A stretch of DNA of 64,000 bases from Chitinivibrionales bacterium (GCA_035516255.1 DATJAL010000031.1:186001-250000); one strand, 5' to 3'. Counted from the stretch's first letter, positions 47,114 to 56,360 are shown. The notes: generated from the letters alone by a model not told the origin. A program made the numbers and translations.

Positions 47114-49219
47114 ATGAGCTTTGAAAAACTGCTTACTCCCAATTCGGTTGCCGTGGTAGGGGCGTCGGCCAACCCGGACAAGGTGGGGTATGCCGTGCTC
47201 AACAACATTATTACCGGAGGATACAAGGGCGCTCTTTATCCGGTCAATCCCAAGGCCGACGAGATACTCGGAAAAAAATGTTATAAAACGCTCTCCGAAA
47301 TTCCGGGCGAAATCGACAGCGTAGTGGTGGTTGTCAAGCGCGACCAGGTGGTGCCGATCATGGCCGAGTGCGCCGACAAGGCAATCAAGGCGGTCATCAT
47401 CATCACGGCCGGATTTGCCGAAACGGGCGAGGAGGGAAAGAAGCTCCAGCGGGAAATCACCGAAATCGCGCGCCGCGCCGACATGACCGTGCTCGGGCCG
47501 AACTGCCTCGGCGTCATCAACCCGTTTTTCAGGCTCAATGCGTCGTTTGGCCAGCCCATGGGCGAGCCGGGCCCGATCGCCTTTATGTCGCAGTCGGGCG
47601 CACTCATCACCGCGGTGCAGGACATTGCGGCAAGCTCCCGCATCGGTTTTTCGCTCCTCGTTTCGATGGGCAACAAGGCGGCGTTTGACGAAGTGCAACT
47701 TTTGGAAAACCTCCGCTACGACGGAAACACCAAGGTCATCGCGGCCTACCTCGAAGACATTTCGCGCGGCCAGGACTTCATGCGCGTGGCAGAGCGCGTG
47801 GGCAAGCAGAAGCCCATCGTGATCCTCAAGGCGGGCCGCACCCAGGCGGGCGCCCGCGCCGCTTCCTCGCACACGGGAAGCCTCGCCGGCGCCGACGCCG
47901 CCTACGACAGCGCGTTCGAGCGCACCGGGGTCATCCGAGTGGATTCGGTGGAACACCTGTTCGATGTGTCAACGGCGCTGGCGTCGCAGCCGCTGCCCGC
48001 GGGCGACCGCATTGCCATCGTGACCAACGCGGGCGGCCCCGGCATCATGATGACCGACGCGCTTGAAATGGCTGGCTTGACAGTTGCGAAACTCGACGAC
48101 GAAACAATCGCCAAGCTCCGCGGCCTGCTGCCGGAGGCGGCGGCGGTACGCAATCCGGTGGACGTGCTCGGCGACGCAAAGGGCGAGCGGTACGGCAGCG
48201 CCATGGAAATCCTGCTTGCGAGTCCTGCCATCGACGGGCTCGTGGTGATCCTCACCCCGCAGAAAATGACCGACGACGTGGGCACGGCCAGAGAGATCGT
48301 GCGGGTGTCAAAGCAATTCAACAAGCCGGTACTCACCTGTTTCATGGGTGCAAACATCGTGGCTGGGGGCGTTGCGATTCTTCGGGAAAACAAGATCCCC
48401 CAGTACGGGATACCGGAGCGCACCGCCAAAACAATGAAGGAAATGGTGGACTATGCCCGGTACAAGGCGCGCAGGCTCCGCATGGTGGAGCGGTTCGCGG
48501 TCAACAGAAACCCGGTGATCAAACTGCTGCGCTCGTACCGCAACCGCAATACCCACGAGATCGGCGAGTTCGACTCGAAGGCCATTCTGAAGGCGTACAA
48601 TTTCGACGTGCCCCGCGGCATCCTCGCCACATCGGTGCCCGAGGCGGTGCGCTTCGCGGCCGAGGCCGGCTTTCCGCTCGCCATGAAGATCTCCAGCCCG
48701 GACATACTTCACAAATCGGACGTTGGCGGCGTGCGCATCGGCCTTACGAACACGGCGGCGGTCGAGGACGCGTTCGAGCTCATGATGCTGCGCATCAGGC
48801 GCAAGCTGCCCGACGCCGAGATCCGCGGCGTGCTGCTGGAAAAAATGGCCATGGCCGGACGCGAGGTGATCCTCGGCATGAAGCGCGACCCGCAGTTCGG
48901 CCCCATGCTGATGTTCGGCCTCGGCGGCATTTTCGTGGAGGTGCTCAAGGACGTCACCTTCGGCCTCGCGCCGGTGACCGCCGCCGAATGCCTCAAGATG
49001 ATGGAATCCGTCAAGACCTACCGCCTCCTCAAGGGCGCGCGGGGCGAGAAGCCGGTTGATATGGACGCGATCGTGCTCAACCTGCAGCGGCTGTCGCAGC
49101 TGGTCATGGACTTTCCCGAAATCGAGGAGGTCGACATCAACCCGCTCAAGGTGGGACAGGAGGGCGACGGCGCCCTGGTGGTGGACGCGCGGATCATCCT
49201 TGCAAAGGAGCCGGAATAA
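47114..49219 (+). CDS. Acetate/acyl-CoA ligase (ADP-forming), fused alpha-beta type
   Basis: 701 residues. Domains in order: CoA-binding Rossmann domain (about 5-125, SVAVVGASANPDKVGYAV), two succinyl-CoA-ligase-like domains (about 150-450) with the phosphohistidine in SSHTGSLAG (H253), and an ATP-grasp domain (about 480-701). It interconverts acyl-CoA plus ADP and phosphate with acid plus ATP, giving energy from acetyl-CoA in fermenters. It is also the non-GNAT part of the Pat protein acetyltransferase, but no GNAT domain is attached here. AAAGGA precedes the ATG. The next gene starts 1 nt after its stop, so they form an operon. Whether acetate or another acid is the substrate is uncertain. 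Confidence 0.92.
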   Translation: MSFEKLLTPNSVAVVGASANPDKVGYAVLNNIITGGYKGALYPVNPKADEILGKKCYKTLSEIPGEIDSVVVVVKRDQVVPIMAECADKAIKAVIIITAGFAETGEEGKKLQREITEIARRADMTVLGPNCLGVINPFFRLNASFGQPMGEPGPIAFMSQSGALITAVQDIAASSRIGFSLLVSMGNKAAFDEVQLLENLRYDGNTKVIAAYLEDISRGQDFMRVAERVGKQKPIVILKAGRTQAGARAASSHTGSLAGADAAYDSAFERTGVIRVDSVEHLFDVSTALASQPLPAGDRIAIVTNAGGPGIMMTDALEMAGLTVAKLDDETIAKLRGLLPEAAAVRNPVDVLGDAKGERYGSAMEILLASPAIDGLVVILTPQKMTDDVGTAREIVRVSKQFNKPVLTCFMGANIVAGGVAILRENKIPQYGIPERTAKTMKEMVDYARYKARRLRMVERFAVNRNPVIKLLRSYRNRNTHEIGEFDSKAILKAYNFDVPRGILATSVPEAVRFAAEAGFPLAMKISSPDILHKSDVGGVRIGLTNTAAVEDAFELMMLRIRRKLPDAEIRGVLLEKMAMAGREVILGMKRDPQFGPMLMFGLGGIFVEVLKDVTFGLAPVTAAECLKMMESVKTYRLLKGARGEKPVDMDAIVLNLQRLSQLVMDFPEIEEVDINPLKVGQEGDGALVVDARIILAKEPE

Positions 49220-49220
49220 C

Positions 49221-51080
49221 ATGAACGATTGGAAGGAACGCTACCGGGATAAGTTGACTTATGCGAACGCCGCCATAGGAAAAATCAGGCCCGGCGCCCG
49301 CATCTTCATCGGCACGGGCTGCGGACAGCCGCAGCTGCTCGTGGCCGAGCTGGTGTCGGGCAACAACGAGATCATCGACGCGGAGATTTATCATCTGCTC
49401 ACGCAGGGAGAGGCGCCCTACATCAGCGAGGAATATGTAAAAAAATTCCGCACCTGCAGCTTCTTTCTCGCGCCCAACGTGCGCGAGGGCATCGCCAGCG
49501 GCCGCGGCGACTACGTCCCGATATTCCTCTCCGAAATCCCGTCGCTGTTCAAGCAGGGCAGGATCCCGCTTGACGTGGCGCTCATTCAGACCAGCCCGCC
49601 CGACAAAAACGGCAACATGAGCCTCGGCATCTCGGTGGACATCGTGAAGGCCGCGGCCGAGAACAGCCTCATGGTGATCGCGGAAGTAAACGAGCGGATG
49701 CCGCGCACCTATGGCGATTCGTTCATCCCGGCCGACCTCGTGGACTATATGGTGGAAAGCGACCGTCCCATTATCGAATACAGCCTGCCCCAGCCCGATC
49801 CCGCCACCGACGCTATCGCGCGCAACGTGGCCTCGCTCGTGGAAGATGGCGCCACCGTCGAGGTGGGCATCGGCCATATCCCGCAGGCGGTGCTGCGCTA
49901 CCTTGGCGAGAAGAACGACATCGGCATCCACACCGAAATGTTCAACGACGCAATTATCCCCCTGGTCGAGAAGGGGGTGATCAACGGCAGCCACAAGAGC
50001 ATCAACCGGGGCAGGATCACGGCGAGCTTCTGCCTGGGCACCCGCAAGCTCTACGACTACATCCATGAAAACCCGATGTTTGAGTTCCGTCCTTCCGAAT
50101 ATGTCAACGACCCGTTCGTTATCGCGCAGCACAACAAGATGGTGGCGATCAACGTCGCCCTCGAGGTCGACATGACCGGCCAGGTGTGCTCCGATTCCAT
50201 CGGGTTCAACTTCTACAGCGGCGTGGGCGGCCAGGTGGACTTCAACCGCGGCGCGGTGCGCGCCAAGGAGGGAAAGGCCATCATCGCGCTGCCGTCGACC
50301 GCCAAGCAGTGGACCAAGTCGCGCATCGTGCCGCGGCTCACCGAGGGCGCGGGCGTCGTGCTCACGCGCGCCGACGTGCATTACGTGGTCACCGAATACG
50401 GCATCGCCGAGCTGTTCGGCAAGAACATCCGCGAGCGCGTGCTCGCGCTGGCGCAGGTGGCGCACCCGGATTACCGCAACGAAATCCTCAAAGAGGCCAA
50501 GACGCGCAATTACATTTACATGGACCAGAAGGACCTGCCCCTGGCCGGTGTGCCCAAGCCGGGCGAATTCGAGGTTGTCAAGCCGCTCGCCGACGGCACG
50601 CAGCTCTTTTTCAGGCCCATACGCGCCACCGACGACAAGCTGTTCCGCGACATGTGCTATGCGCTGTCGGAGCGCTCCATCGCCTTCAGGTTCTTCAAGC
50701 CCATCAAGGCGTTCCCGCACCGCTTCATCCAGGACTTCACGGGCGTCGATTTCTCGAAGGACATGGTGATCGTGGGGCTCGTGCAGGACATGGGCGGCGA
50801 GCAGATGGTGGGATTGGGCAGCTATCACCTCAACAAGGCGACTAACAAGGCCGAGGTCTCGTTCCTCGTGCGCGACGAATGGCAGGCAAAAGGCATCGGC
50901 ACCGACCTGCTCGACATGCTCACCGACATCGCGAAGAAGCGCGGCGTGCTCGGGTTCGACGCCGAGGTGCTTGCGCAGAACCAGCCCATGCTCGCGGTGT
51001 TTTTCAACTCGGGGTACCAGGTCTCCACCAAGAAACTGGAAGACCTGTATCACATCACCTATAGTTTCAAGGACCAGTGA
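49221..51080 (+). CDS. Acetyl-CoA hydrolase/transferase fused to a GNAT acetyltransferase
   Basis: 619 residues. Residues about 1-440 are a CoA-transferase of the acetyl-CoA hydrolase/4-hydroxybutyrate CoA-transferase type with the catalytic glutamate in VTEYGIAELFG (E392). Residues about 455-615 are a GNAT domain starting FFRPIRATDD, with the acetyl-CoA loop VRDEWQAKGIGTDLLD. The start at 49221 is used (AAAGGAG 10 nt upstream); a longer reading frame from 49056 overlaps the ligase gene and is not protein-like. The operon with the ligase gene suggests acetyl-CoA conversion. The GNAT domain could acetylate proteins, possibly Acs; that is a guess from context. Confidence 0.9.
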   Translation: MNDWKERYRDKLTYANAAIGKIRPGARIFIGTGCGQPQLLVAELVSGNNEIIDAEIYHLLTQGEAPYISEEYVKKFRTCSFFLAPNVREGIASGRGDYVPIFLSEIPSLFKQGRIPLDVALIQTSPPDKNGNMSLGISVDIVKAAAENSLMVIAEVNERMPRTYGDSFIPADLVDYMVESDRPIIEYSLPQPDPATDAIARNVASLVEDGATVEVGIGHIPQAVLRYLGEKNDIGIHTEMFNDAIIPLVEKGVINGSHKSINRGRITASFCLGTRKLYDYIHENPMFEFRPSEYVNDPFVIAQHNKMVAINVALEVDMTGQVCSDSIGFNFYSGVGGQVDFNRGAVRAKEGKAIIALPSTAKQWTKSRIVPRLTEGAGVVLTRADVHYVVTEYGIAELFGKNIRERVLALAQVAHPDYRNEILKEAKTRNYIYMDQKDLPLAGVPKPGEFEVVKPLADGTQLFFRPIRATDDKLFRDMCYALSERSIAFRFFKPIKAFPHRFIQDFTGVDFSKDMVIVGLVQDMGGEQMVGLGSYHLNKATNKAEVSFLVRDEWQAKGIGTDLLDMLTDIAKKRGVLGFDAEVLAQNQPMLAVFFNSGYQVSTKKLEDLYHITYSFKDQ

Positions 51081-51083
51081 TTC

Positions 51084-51665
51084 ATGAAGGAATTCTGGCT
51101 CTGCTTCGTGCCCCTTTTCGTCGCCGTTGACGCCATCGGCGTGCTGCCCCTTTTCATGAACCTGACCGACGGCGTGGAAAAGAAACGGGTGAGAAAAATC
51201 GTGCTCCAGGGCCTGGTCACCGCGCTCGTGGTGGCGATCGTGTTTCTTGCGATCGGCGAGCTCATCCTCAAATTTCTCGGGATCACCGTCGCCGATTTCA
51301 TGGTGGCAGGCGGCAGCCTCCTGTTCGCGTTGTCGCTCTCCGACCTTCTCGCGGTTGAAAAACACCATAGGAAAATCGACGTCCAGGGACTCGGCGCGGT
51401 GCCGATCGGCGTGCCGCTCATCGTGGGCCCGGCGGTGCTCACCACGTCGCTGCTTCTCCTGCGTCAATACGGCATGGTCCCCACTATCACCGCCGTCGTG
51501 CTCAACGTGGTGATGGCCGGGGTCGTGCTGTGGTTTTCCCAGGCGCTTATCCGCGTCGTGGGCAAGACGGGCGCCAAGACCGTTTCCAAGCTCGCGAGCC
51601 TTTTACTTGCGGCCATCGGTGTGATGATGGTGAGAAAAGGAATCATGTTGTTTTTAATACGGTAA
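51084..51665 (+). CDS. MarC-family integral membrane protein
   Basis: 193 residues with six predicted transmembrane helices and the MarC features FVAVDAIGVLPLF near the start and AVPIGVPLIVGPAVLTT in the middle. The family's function is unsettled; despite the name it is not shown to give antibiotic resistance. The gene starts 3 nt after the stop of the CoA-transferase gene, so it belongs to that operon. A link with acetate or acid transport is possible but unproven. Confidence 0.88.
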   Translation: MKEFWLCFVPLFVAVDAIGVLPLFMNLTDGVEKKRVRKIVLQGLVTALVVAIVFLAIGELILKFLGITVADFMVAGGSLLFALSLSDLLAVEKHHRKIDVQGLGAVPIGVPLIVGPAVLTTSLLLLRQYGMVPTITAVVLNVVMAGVVLWFSQALIRVVGKTGAKTVSKLASLLLAAIGVMMVRKGIMLFLIR

Positions 51666-51676
51666 AATGTTTTTTT

Positions 51677-51872
51677 TGTGGGGAGGTCGCCATGCGCCCT
51701 TCCAGTTGGGCGCGCAAAATCCCTCGCTCCGGCCCTGTCGCGCTCCACATTATTACCAATAATTTCGCATTTAAAAACTTGCGCGGCCGGTCCTTCTGCC
51801 CCCCTCCTGGGTGCAGCCGGGTACCGACAGCTGCAAGTCCGAAATTTCCGCTAGGCGCACCCGTGCAGTTGA
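51677..51872 (+). repeat. Intergenic repeat family B, copy B3
   Basis: Starts with GTGGGGAGG like B1, holds the stem GCGCCC-TTCCAGTTG-GGCGC, and has the exact core GGGTGCAGCCGGGTACCGAC (51810-51829) followed by AGCTGCAAG. It ends about 15 nt before the HAD gene and fills the gap after marC. Confidence 0.7.
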
Positions 51873-51887
51873 AACGGAACCTAATAA

Positions 51888-52622
51888 ATGGATCTTAATT
51901 TTTCTTGCATATTTGATTGGGACGGAGTGATCATTGACTCGTCGGGACATCATATTGAAGGCTGGAGAAGGCTTGCCAAAGAAGAACACCTTGTTTTTCC
52001 GGAGCATCTATTCAAGCAAAGCTTCGGGATGAAAAACGAGGAAATCATACCGAATTTATGGAAATGGACAAATGACATTTCGGAAATAAGGCGTATTGAC
52101 AAGAAAAAAGAGGCTATGTACCGGGAGATCATGAAGGAAAAAGGGCTTGTCGCGCTTCCCGGAGTGGAAAAGCTTCTGCGGATTTTAAAAGAGAATAAAA
52201 TATCCTGCGCCATTGGATCATCAGCTCCCAGGGCGAATATAACGACGGGGCTTGACATTCTAGGATACAATGGTTTTTTCAAGGCGATAGTTTCCGGAGA
52301 GGACGTGAAGCTCGGCAAGCCCTCGCCTCAAATATTTCTTGAAGCAGCAAAAAGGCTTAAAGCAAATCCGGAGGAATGTATTGTATTTGAGGATGCGAAA
52401 GTCGGGGTGGCTGCGGGAAAGGCCGCGTGCATGAAACTTGTTGCAATAACAAACACCTATCCTGAAAGCGAATTACGCGATGCGGATATTGTCGTTGACA
52501 GTCTGGAAAAGATATCATTGATGGATTTAGAACTGCTTTGGAAAAAACGGCTGCTGTCACTCCCGCGTACGCGGGAGTCCAGTCAACAATTAAAACATAG
52601 AGTCCCGCTTTCGCGGGAATGA
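51888..52622 (+). CDS. HAD-family phosphatase, beta-phosphoglucomutase-like
   Basis: 244 residues. Motif I is DWDGVIIDS (nucleophile D10, acid D12), motif II the Ser in GSSAPR, motif III the Lys in KLGKPSPQ, motif IV FEDAKVGVAAG. A helical cap lies at about 15-90. This matches the subgroup of beta-phosphoglucomutases and sugar-phosphate phosphatases; the substrate is unknown. The last about 20 residues (from LPRTRESS on) are encoded by a palindromic intergenic repeat, so the natural end of the domain is near residue 223 and the tail is an accident of insertion. No strong ribosome-binding site; family B copy B3 lies directly upstream. Confidence 0.82.
   Translation: MDLNFSCIFDWDGVIIDSSGHHIEGWRRLAKEEHLVFPEHLFKQSFGMKNEEIIPNLWKWTNDISEIRRIDKKKEAMYREIMKEKGLVALPGVEKLLRILKENKISCAIGSSAPRANITTGLDILGYNGFFKAIVSGEDVKLGKPSPQIFLEAAKRLKANPEECIVFEDAKVGVAAGKAACMKLVAITNTYPESELRDADIVVDSLEKISLMDLELLWKKRLLSLPRTRESSQQLKHRVPLSRE
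52556..52622. repeat. Palindromic repeat pair overlapping the HAD gene end
   Basis: Two hairpins: CTCCCGCG-TA-CGCGGGAG (52560-52577) and TCCCGC-TTTC-GCGGGA (52603-52618), arranged as an inverted pair around an A/T-rich spacer. The flanks GTCACTCCCGCG and, on the other strand, GTCATTCCCGCG match the common GTCATTCCCGCG-type intergenic repeat. It supplies the stop codon of the HAD gene. Confidence 0.75.
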
Positions 52623-52668
52623 CACCTGCAAGGATAAACGACTTACTGATTGAACCGTTGCATGGGTT

Positions 52669-52702
52669 TTAACTTTGTAACTTTGTCACTCAGTCACTTT
52701 GT
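52669..52702. repeat. Low-complexity ACTTTGT-type repeat before folC
   Basis: Irregular tandem of the unit AACTTTGT / CACTTTGT / CACTCAGT immediately upstream of folC. No promoter could be assigned inside it. Confidence 0.4.
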
Positions 52703-52710
52703 TTCTTTTT

Positions 52711-53967
52711 ATGGAATCCTCCTCCCAAATCGCCCAGCGCCTCTTCTCCCGCACCACGCACGGCATCAAGCTCGGGCTCCAGCGCATGCAGGCCGCCGCG
52801 GAGCGGCTCGGAAATCCCCAGAACGAATACAAGTCCATCCATGTGGCGGGCACCAATGGAAAAGGCTCGGTGTGCGCCTACCTAGAGTCCTGCCTCCGGC
52901 ACCGCGGATGCGCAACAGGCCTTTTCACCTCGCCGCATATTGTTGATTTCGAGGAACGTTTCATCATCGGCGGCAGGCCTGTGCCGCCGGAAAAATGGGT
53001 TGAGGTCTTCCACGATGCAGAGCCCCTTATCAACGAACTCGGCCTCACGTTTTTCGAAGCGGCCACGCTCATCGCCTTTGAGCTTTTCAAACGGGAAAAC
53101 GTGGAGTGGGCCGTTTTCGAGACAGGGCTCGGCGGCAGGCTCGACGCGACGAACATCCTCATGCCAGAGGTGAGCGTCATCACCAAGGTGGCCCTGGACC
53201 ATACGGACCTTCTCGGCGGCGACCTCGCGTCCATTGCCAGGGAGAAACTCGGCATTGTCAAGAACGGCGTTCCGCTTGTCATGGCGGAACCAGCCGAGCC
53301 GGACATTAAAAAAATTGCCTTGGACTGTTGCTCGCATGACGGGAGTAAATGCCGGTTCGTTTCACGATCAATGGCGCAGGAAACAGGGGACACGGAAGGA
53401 CTATCGTGGCTTTTGCATCACAACCAAAAATTCCAAGTGCCGCTGGCCGGAAGGTATCAGGTAGAAAATGCATTGCTCGCCATCAAGGCGCTTGCTGCCG
53501 CGGGCATCACTGATGATGCTTCCGTCGCAGAGGGCATTCGCAAAACTAAACTGCCTGGGCGATTTCAAAAAATGACTATCAAAGATAAGACCGTAGTGTT
53601 TGACGTTGGGCATAATCCCGATGCCGCGAAATCGTTCGCCGAAACGCTCACGGCACAGTTTCTTGATACGGCGGTATGTCTGGTGACGGGCATCATGAAG
53701 GACAAAAACGCGGCCGGCATGTTCGAACAGTATTGTAAAAAGGTTTCCAGGATCATTCTGACAAGACCTGATGTTGACAGAAGCGCGGATACGGCGCAAT
53801 TGCGGCGGGCGATACCTTCGTGGTTCACGGGCGAAGTGGCGGAAGTTCGGAATGTCAATGATGCGGTTAACCGCGCGCTTGATTGTCGGGAAAAGGTGGT
53901 TTGCATTGCCGGATCGTTTTATACGGTCGGGGAGGCGATGAAGGCATTGGGGTTGAAGCCGTATTGA
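52711..53967 (+). CDS. folC: Folylpolyglutamate synthase/dihydrofolate synthase
   Basis: 418 residues. Adds glutamate to (dihydro)folate in the cytoplasm. The ATP loop VAGTNGKGSVCAYLES (about 44-60), the EVSVITKVALDHTDLLG segment and the C-terminal ligase domain with DVGHNPDA match FolC. The ATG at 52711 is preferred to an in-frame TTG at 52699, which lies at the edge of a low-complexity repeat; neither has a clear ribosome-binding site. Whether the protein has both activities cannot be told. No accD or other fol genes are adjacent. Confidence 0.92.
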   Translation: MESSSQIAQRLFSRTTHGIKLGLQRMQAAAERLGNPQNEYKSIHVAGTNGKGSVCAYLESCLRHRGCATGLFTSPHIVDFEERFIIGGRPVPPEKWVEVFHDAEPLINELGLTFFEAATLIAFELFKRENVEWAVFETGLGGRLDATNILMPEVSVITKVALDHTDLLGGDLASIAREKLGIVKNGVPLVMAEPAEPDIKKIALDCCSHDGSKCRFVSRSMAQETGDTEGLSWLLHHNQKFQVPLAGRYQVENALLAIKALAAAGITDDASVAEGIRKTKLPGRFQKMTIKDKTVVFDVGHNPDAAKSFAETLTAQFLDTAVCLVTGIMKDKNAAGMFEQYCKKVSRIILTRPDVDRSADTAQLRRAIPSWFTGEVAEVRNVNDAVNRALDCREKVVCIAGSFYTVGEAMKALGLKPY

Positions 53968-54187
53968 CATGAATTGGATGGAAAAATACGGAAGTAGATG
54001 AGATTGACAAAGGGAAATAAGGTTTATCGGCGTTGTCAATTTGGGACGAGGGTTTTCATGCTTATCCGCTTTTATTCATGGATGACAAGTGCTAAATAGG
54101 TTGAAAAGAAATAAGCGCATAATGTAGAATATTGAGTAAGTATTTTGGCGCTATCAATTGGCTTATTTTCTCACCAAAGGACATCTC

Positions 54188-55069
54188 ATGAAGAAAAAAG
54201 GTTTATTTGCATGCGGCATTGCCTGCGCCGCAGTTCTTTTCACCAATTGCACCACCGGGACCATAGAGCCCCATCCCGGTGCCACACTCCGGATCGACAA
54301 TAATTCCACCGGCGACATCGGATGGGTATATATGTCGACCAGTTCAACCTCGATAGGAACAAATAGAATAGAAGGCGTTACGATTCCCGCGGGGACGGTC
54401 TATGACATCACCAAACTCGCTCCGGGATACTATGATGTGCGGGCCGTGCATACATTAACGTTCGACACCGCCTGGACCGGAGCGACCCTCACGGCGGGAA
54501 CCACCTACACATGGTCAATATCGAATAGTGATTTTTACGGCGGTCTCCAGATCACCAATTCATCCTCGTATACCTTCGTCAATGTCTATTTATCCCAGGA
54601 CAACACCACGTGGGGAAGCGATTGGCTGGGTAATAATTCCATCGCCCCGAACAGTTCGTACACGATTCCCAGCGTTCCCAGGGGATATGTCAACATGAAG
54701 GTGGTGACGTCCGCCTCCGATATTTATTGTTTGCAGCTGCTTGACATTCCAGACGACGGCTCATTGCAAATCGAGCTTTACAACAGCGATTTCTTGACCA
54801 CCCCGAACGGAAGCCTGAAGGTCGTGAACAATTCGTCGTCCCTGGTTGAATACCTGTACATGCGCGCCACCGGCACCACAACGTGGAGCGGTGATCAGCT
54901 GGGAACCGCATCAATCTATCCAGGCGACCAATACCAGATCAACGGGATTGCCCCTGGCATGTATGATTTTCGCGTCGAGGATTCGTATCAGACCTATTCA
55001 GCTGAAATTGACAGCCAGAGCGTCAGCGCGGGGCAGCTGCTGTCATGGAAGGTGAGTGCGCTGAATTGA
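54188..55069 (+). CDS. Exported protein built of three repeats
   Basis: 293 residues, family not recognised. The N-terminus (MKKKGLFACGIACAAVLFTN then Cys) looks like a lipoprotein signal, although Asn before the Cys is unusual. The mature part is three tandem repeats of roughly 90 residues, each starting with a strand such as GATLRIDNNST, GGLQITNSSS or GSLKVVNNSS, then an asparagine/serine-rich turn, a W-containing loop and a Pro-Gly-x-Tyr-x-hydrophobic strand (APGYYDVRA, VPRGYVNMKV, APGMYDFRV). This suggests a beta-sandwich surface protein. AAAGGA lies 6 nt before the ATG at 54188, better than an ATG 30 nt upstream. A perfect terminator follows, so it is a single-gene unit. Confidence 0.8.
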   Translation: MKKKGLFACGIACAAVLFTNCTTGTIEPHPGATLRIDNNSTGDIGWVYMSTSSTSIGTNRIEGVTIPAGTVYDITKLAPGYYDVRAVHTLTFDTAWTGATLTAGTTYTWSISNSDFYGGLQITNSSSYTFVNVYLSQDNTTWGSDWLGNNSIAPNSSYTIPSVPRGYVNMKVVTSASDIYCLQLLDIPDDGSLQIELYNSDFLTTPNGSLKVVNNSSSLVEYLYMRATGTTTWSGDQLGTASIYPGDQYQINGIAPGMYDFRVEDSYQTYSAEIDSQSVSAGQLLSWKVSALN

Positions 55070-55121
55070 GGAGCGTTAGTTGACCGGCGACAATGAAGTC
55101 GGAAGATTACTCGATCATTTG

Positions 55122-55155
55122 AATAAAAGCCCCCGCATGTGCAGGGGCTTTTATT
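55122..55155. terminator. Rho-independent terminator, probably bidirectional
   Basis: 12-bp perfect stem AATAAAAGCCCC (55122-55133) / GGGGCTTTTATT (55144-55155) with a 10-nt loop that can pair further (GC/GC). The A/T end of the stem gives a T-run on both strands. About 55 nt after the preceding stop. Confidence 0.9.
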
Positions 55156-55430
55156 TTGCGGAGAACTCGTGAGGACATGTTATCTACCTCCCGAAGTGCC
55201 AGCCAGGCCGCAACGCTTTTTTGCTTGATAATTGAACGATTCAGTTTTGCCGTTGAATACCCAGATCTTTTTTTATTTTTCAAGAGACTAATTTGATGTC
55301 TTACTTTTTGGCATTTTGCCCGATTTCTCCATCTTTTTCCCCTAAACAAGTTTTAACTATTGTATTTTTTTAAAGTTGGATCTAAATTCTCGTTTTCAAA
55401 TTTAAAAAGTATCGCGGGAGTTTTAGCTCT
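55156..55430. other. Gene-free AT-rich stretch before the PfkB gene
   Basis: No gene seen. A minus-strand reading frame at 55107-55349 crosses the terminator and has no credible start. The promoter of the PfkB-uxs operon should lie in the A/T-rich part (about 55330-55410), but I could not assign boxes. Confidence 0.35.
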
Positions 55431-56360
55431 TTGATTTATTGCACATTGCTCAACCCTGCTCTCGACGTCATGTATGACATTGCAGAGCTCAAGCCCGGCG
55501 TCACCATGACCGATGTGCCGAGCCAGATATTCCCCGCTGGAAAGGGGATCAATGTTGCATCCGTGGTTAAAACGCTCGGCGAGGACGTGACGGTCGTCGG
55601 CATTGTTCCCGAATACAGCAACAAGCAGTTCACGGAATATCTCAACCGTCTCGGGGTATCGTCTCGGTTTTTCAGCGTAAAGGGAAGTGCGCGGATCAAC
55701 GCCACGATCCTGGAAAACGCGAATGGCGGCACGACGCATATCAGCAGCGCAGGCGCACAGCTTACCACCCGCGTGCAGGACGAGGCGCTGCATTTCATCC
55801 GCTCGTACATGTCCGAAGGCGACCTGTGGGCGTTTTCGGGGAGCCTGCCGCGCGGTTTTGAAAGCGACTCGTACCGGAAGCTGGTGCGCTTCTGCCGGGA
55901 AAAGGGCTGCGCCACCATGCTTGACAGCAGGGGAGACGCGCTCAGGGTGGGGATGCGCGCCAAACCCGCGATGGTAAAGCCCAATCTCGCCGAGCTCGAG
56001 CAGTTTTTCGGCGAGCAGATTCAGGGCGTGCACCATATCGCGCTCAAGGGAAAGCGGCTGGCCGACATGGGCGTCGAATACGTTTTCATCTCGCTCGGCT
56101 CCGACGGCATGATCGCGATTCACGACAACGACTGCCTGCTGTGCAGCGCGCCGGCGGTGAAGGTGATAGACCAGGTCGGGGCAGGCGACGCGCTCGTGGG
56201 CGGCCTGCTCGTGGGGCATTCGAGAAAATTTTCCTTTCCGGAAATGTGCCGCATGGCGGTCGCCTGCGGCGTTTCAAAGGCAATGCACCGCGGGCCGGGA
56301 AACATCACCCGCGACGAGGTGTGGCAATTCATGGAGGAAGTGAAAGTGAGAGCGATATGA
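55431..56360 (+). CDS. PfkB-family sugar kinase (1-phosphofructokinase-like)
   Basis: 309 residues. Starts at a TTG with CGGGAG 10 nt upstream, giving the family's usual opening ([17 protein letters not shown]; FruK/LacC begin with TLNPALD). PAGKGINVA binds the sugar and [12 protein letters not shown] holds the catalytic Asp. This fits 1-phosphofructokinase or tagatose-6-phosphate kinase; no PTS gene is near, so the substrate is open. Its stop overlaps the next start (ATGA), so it is translated with the UDP-glucuronate decarboxylase gene, suggesting a nucleotide-sugar or glycan role. Confidence 0.88.
   Translation: MIYCTLLNPALDVMYDIAELKPGVTMTDVPSQIFPAGKGINVASVVKTLGEDVTVVGIVPEYSNKQFTEYLNRLGVSSRFFSVKGSARINATILENANGGTTHISSAGAQLTTRVQDEALHFIRSYMSEGDLWAFSGSLPRGFESDSYRKLVRFCREKGCATMLDSRGDALRVGMRAKPAMVKPNLAELEQFFGEQIQGVHHIALKGKRLADMGVEYVFISLGSDGMIAIHDNDCLLCSAPAVKVIDQVGAGDALVGGLLVGHSRKFSFPEMCRMAVACGVSKAMHRGPGNITRDEVWQFMEEVKVRAI

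Noticed and set aside
49056-49220. Upstream extension of the CoA-transferase gene into the ligase gene
   Set aside because: The added 55 residues are out of frame with the ligase, Trp/Ser/Arg-rich, and the ATG at 49221 has a good ribosome-binding site and the family's usual start.
49194-51467. 757-codon open frame on the minus strand
   Set aside because: Antisense shadow of the CoA-transferase-GNAT and marC genes; composition is His/Asp/Arg-rich and not protein-like.
55107-55349. 80-codon minus-strand open frame
   Set aside because: It crosses a strong bidirectional terminator and has no start signal.
56141-56356. Upstream extension of the UDP-glucuronate decarboxylase gene
   Set aside because: The extra residues are a shadow of the PfkB gene; the ATGA overlap at 56357 gives the correct Rossmann start.
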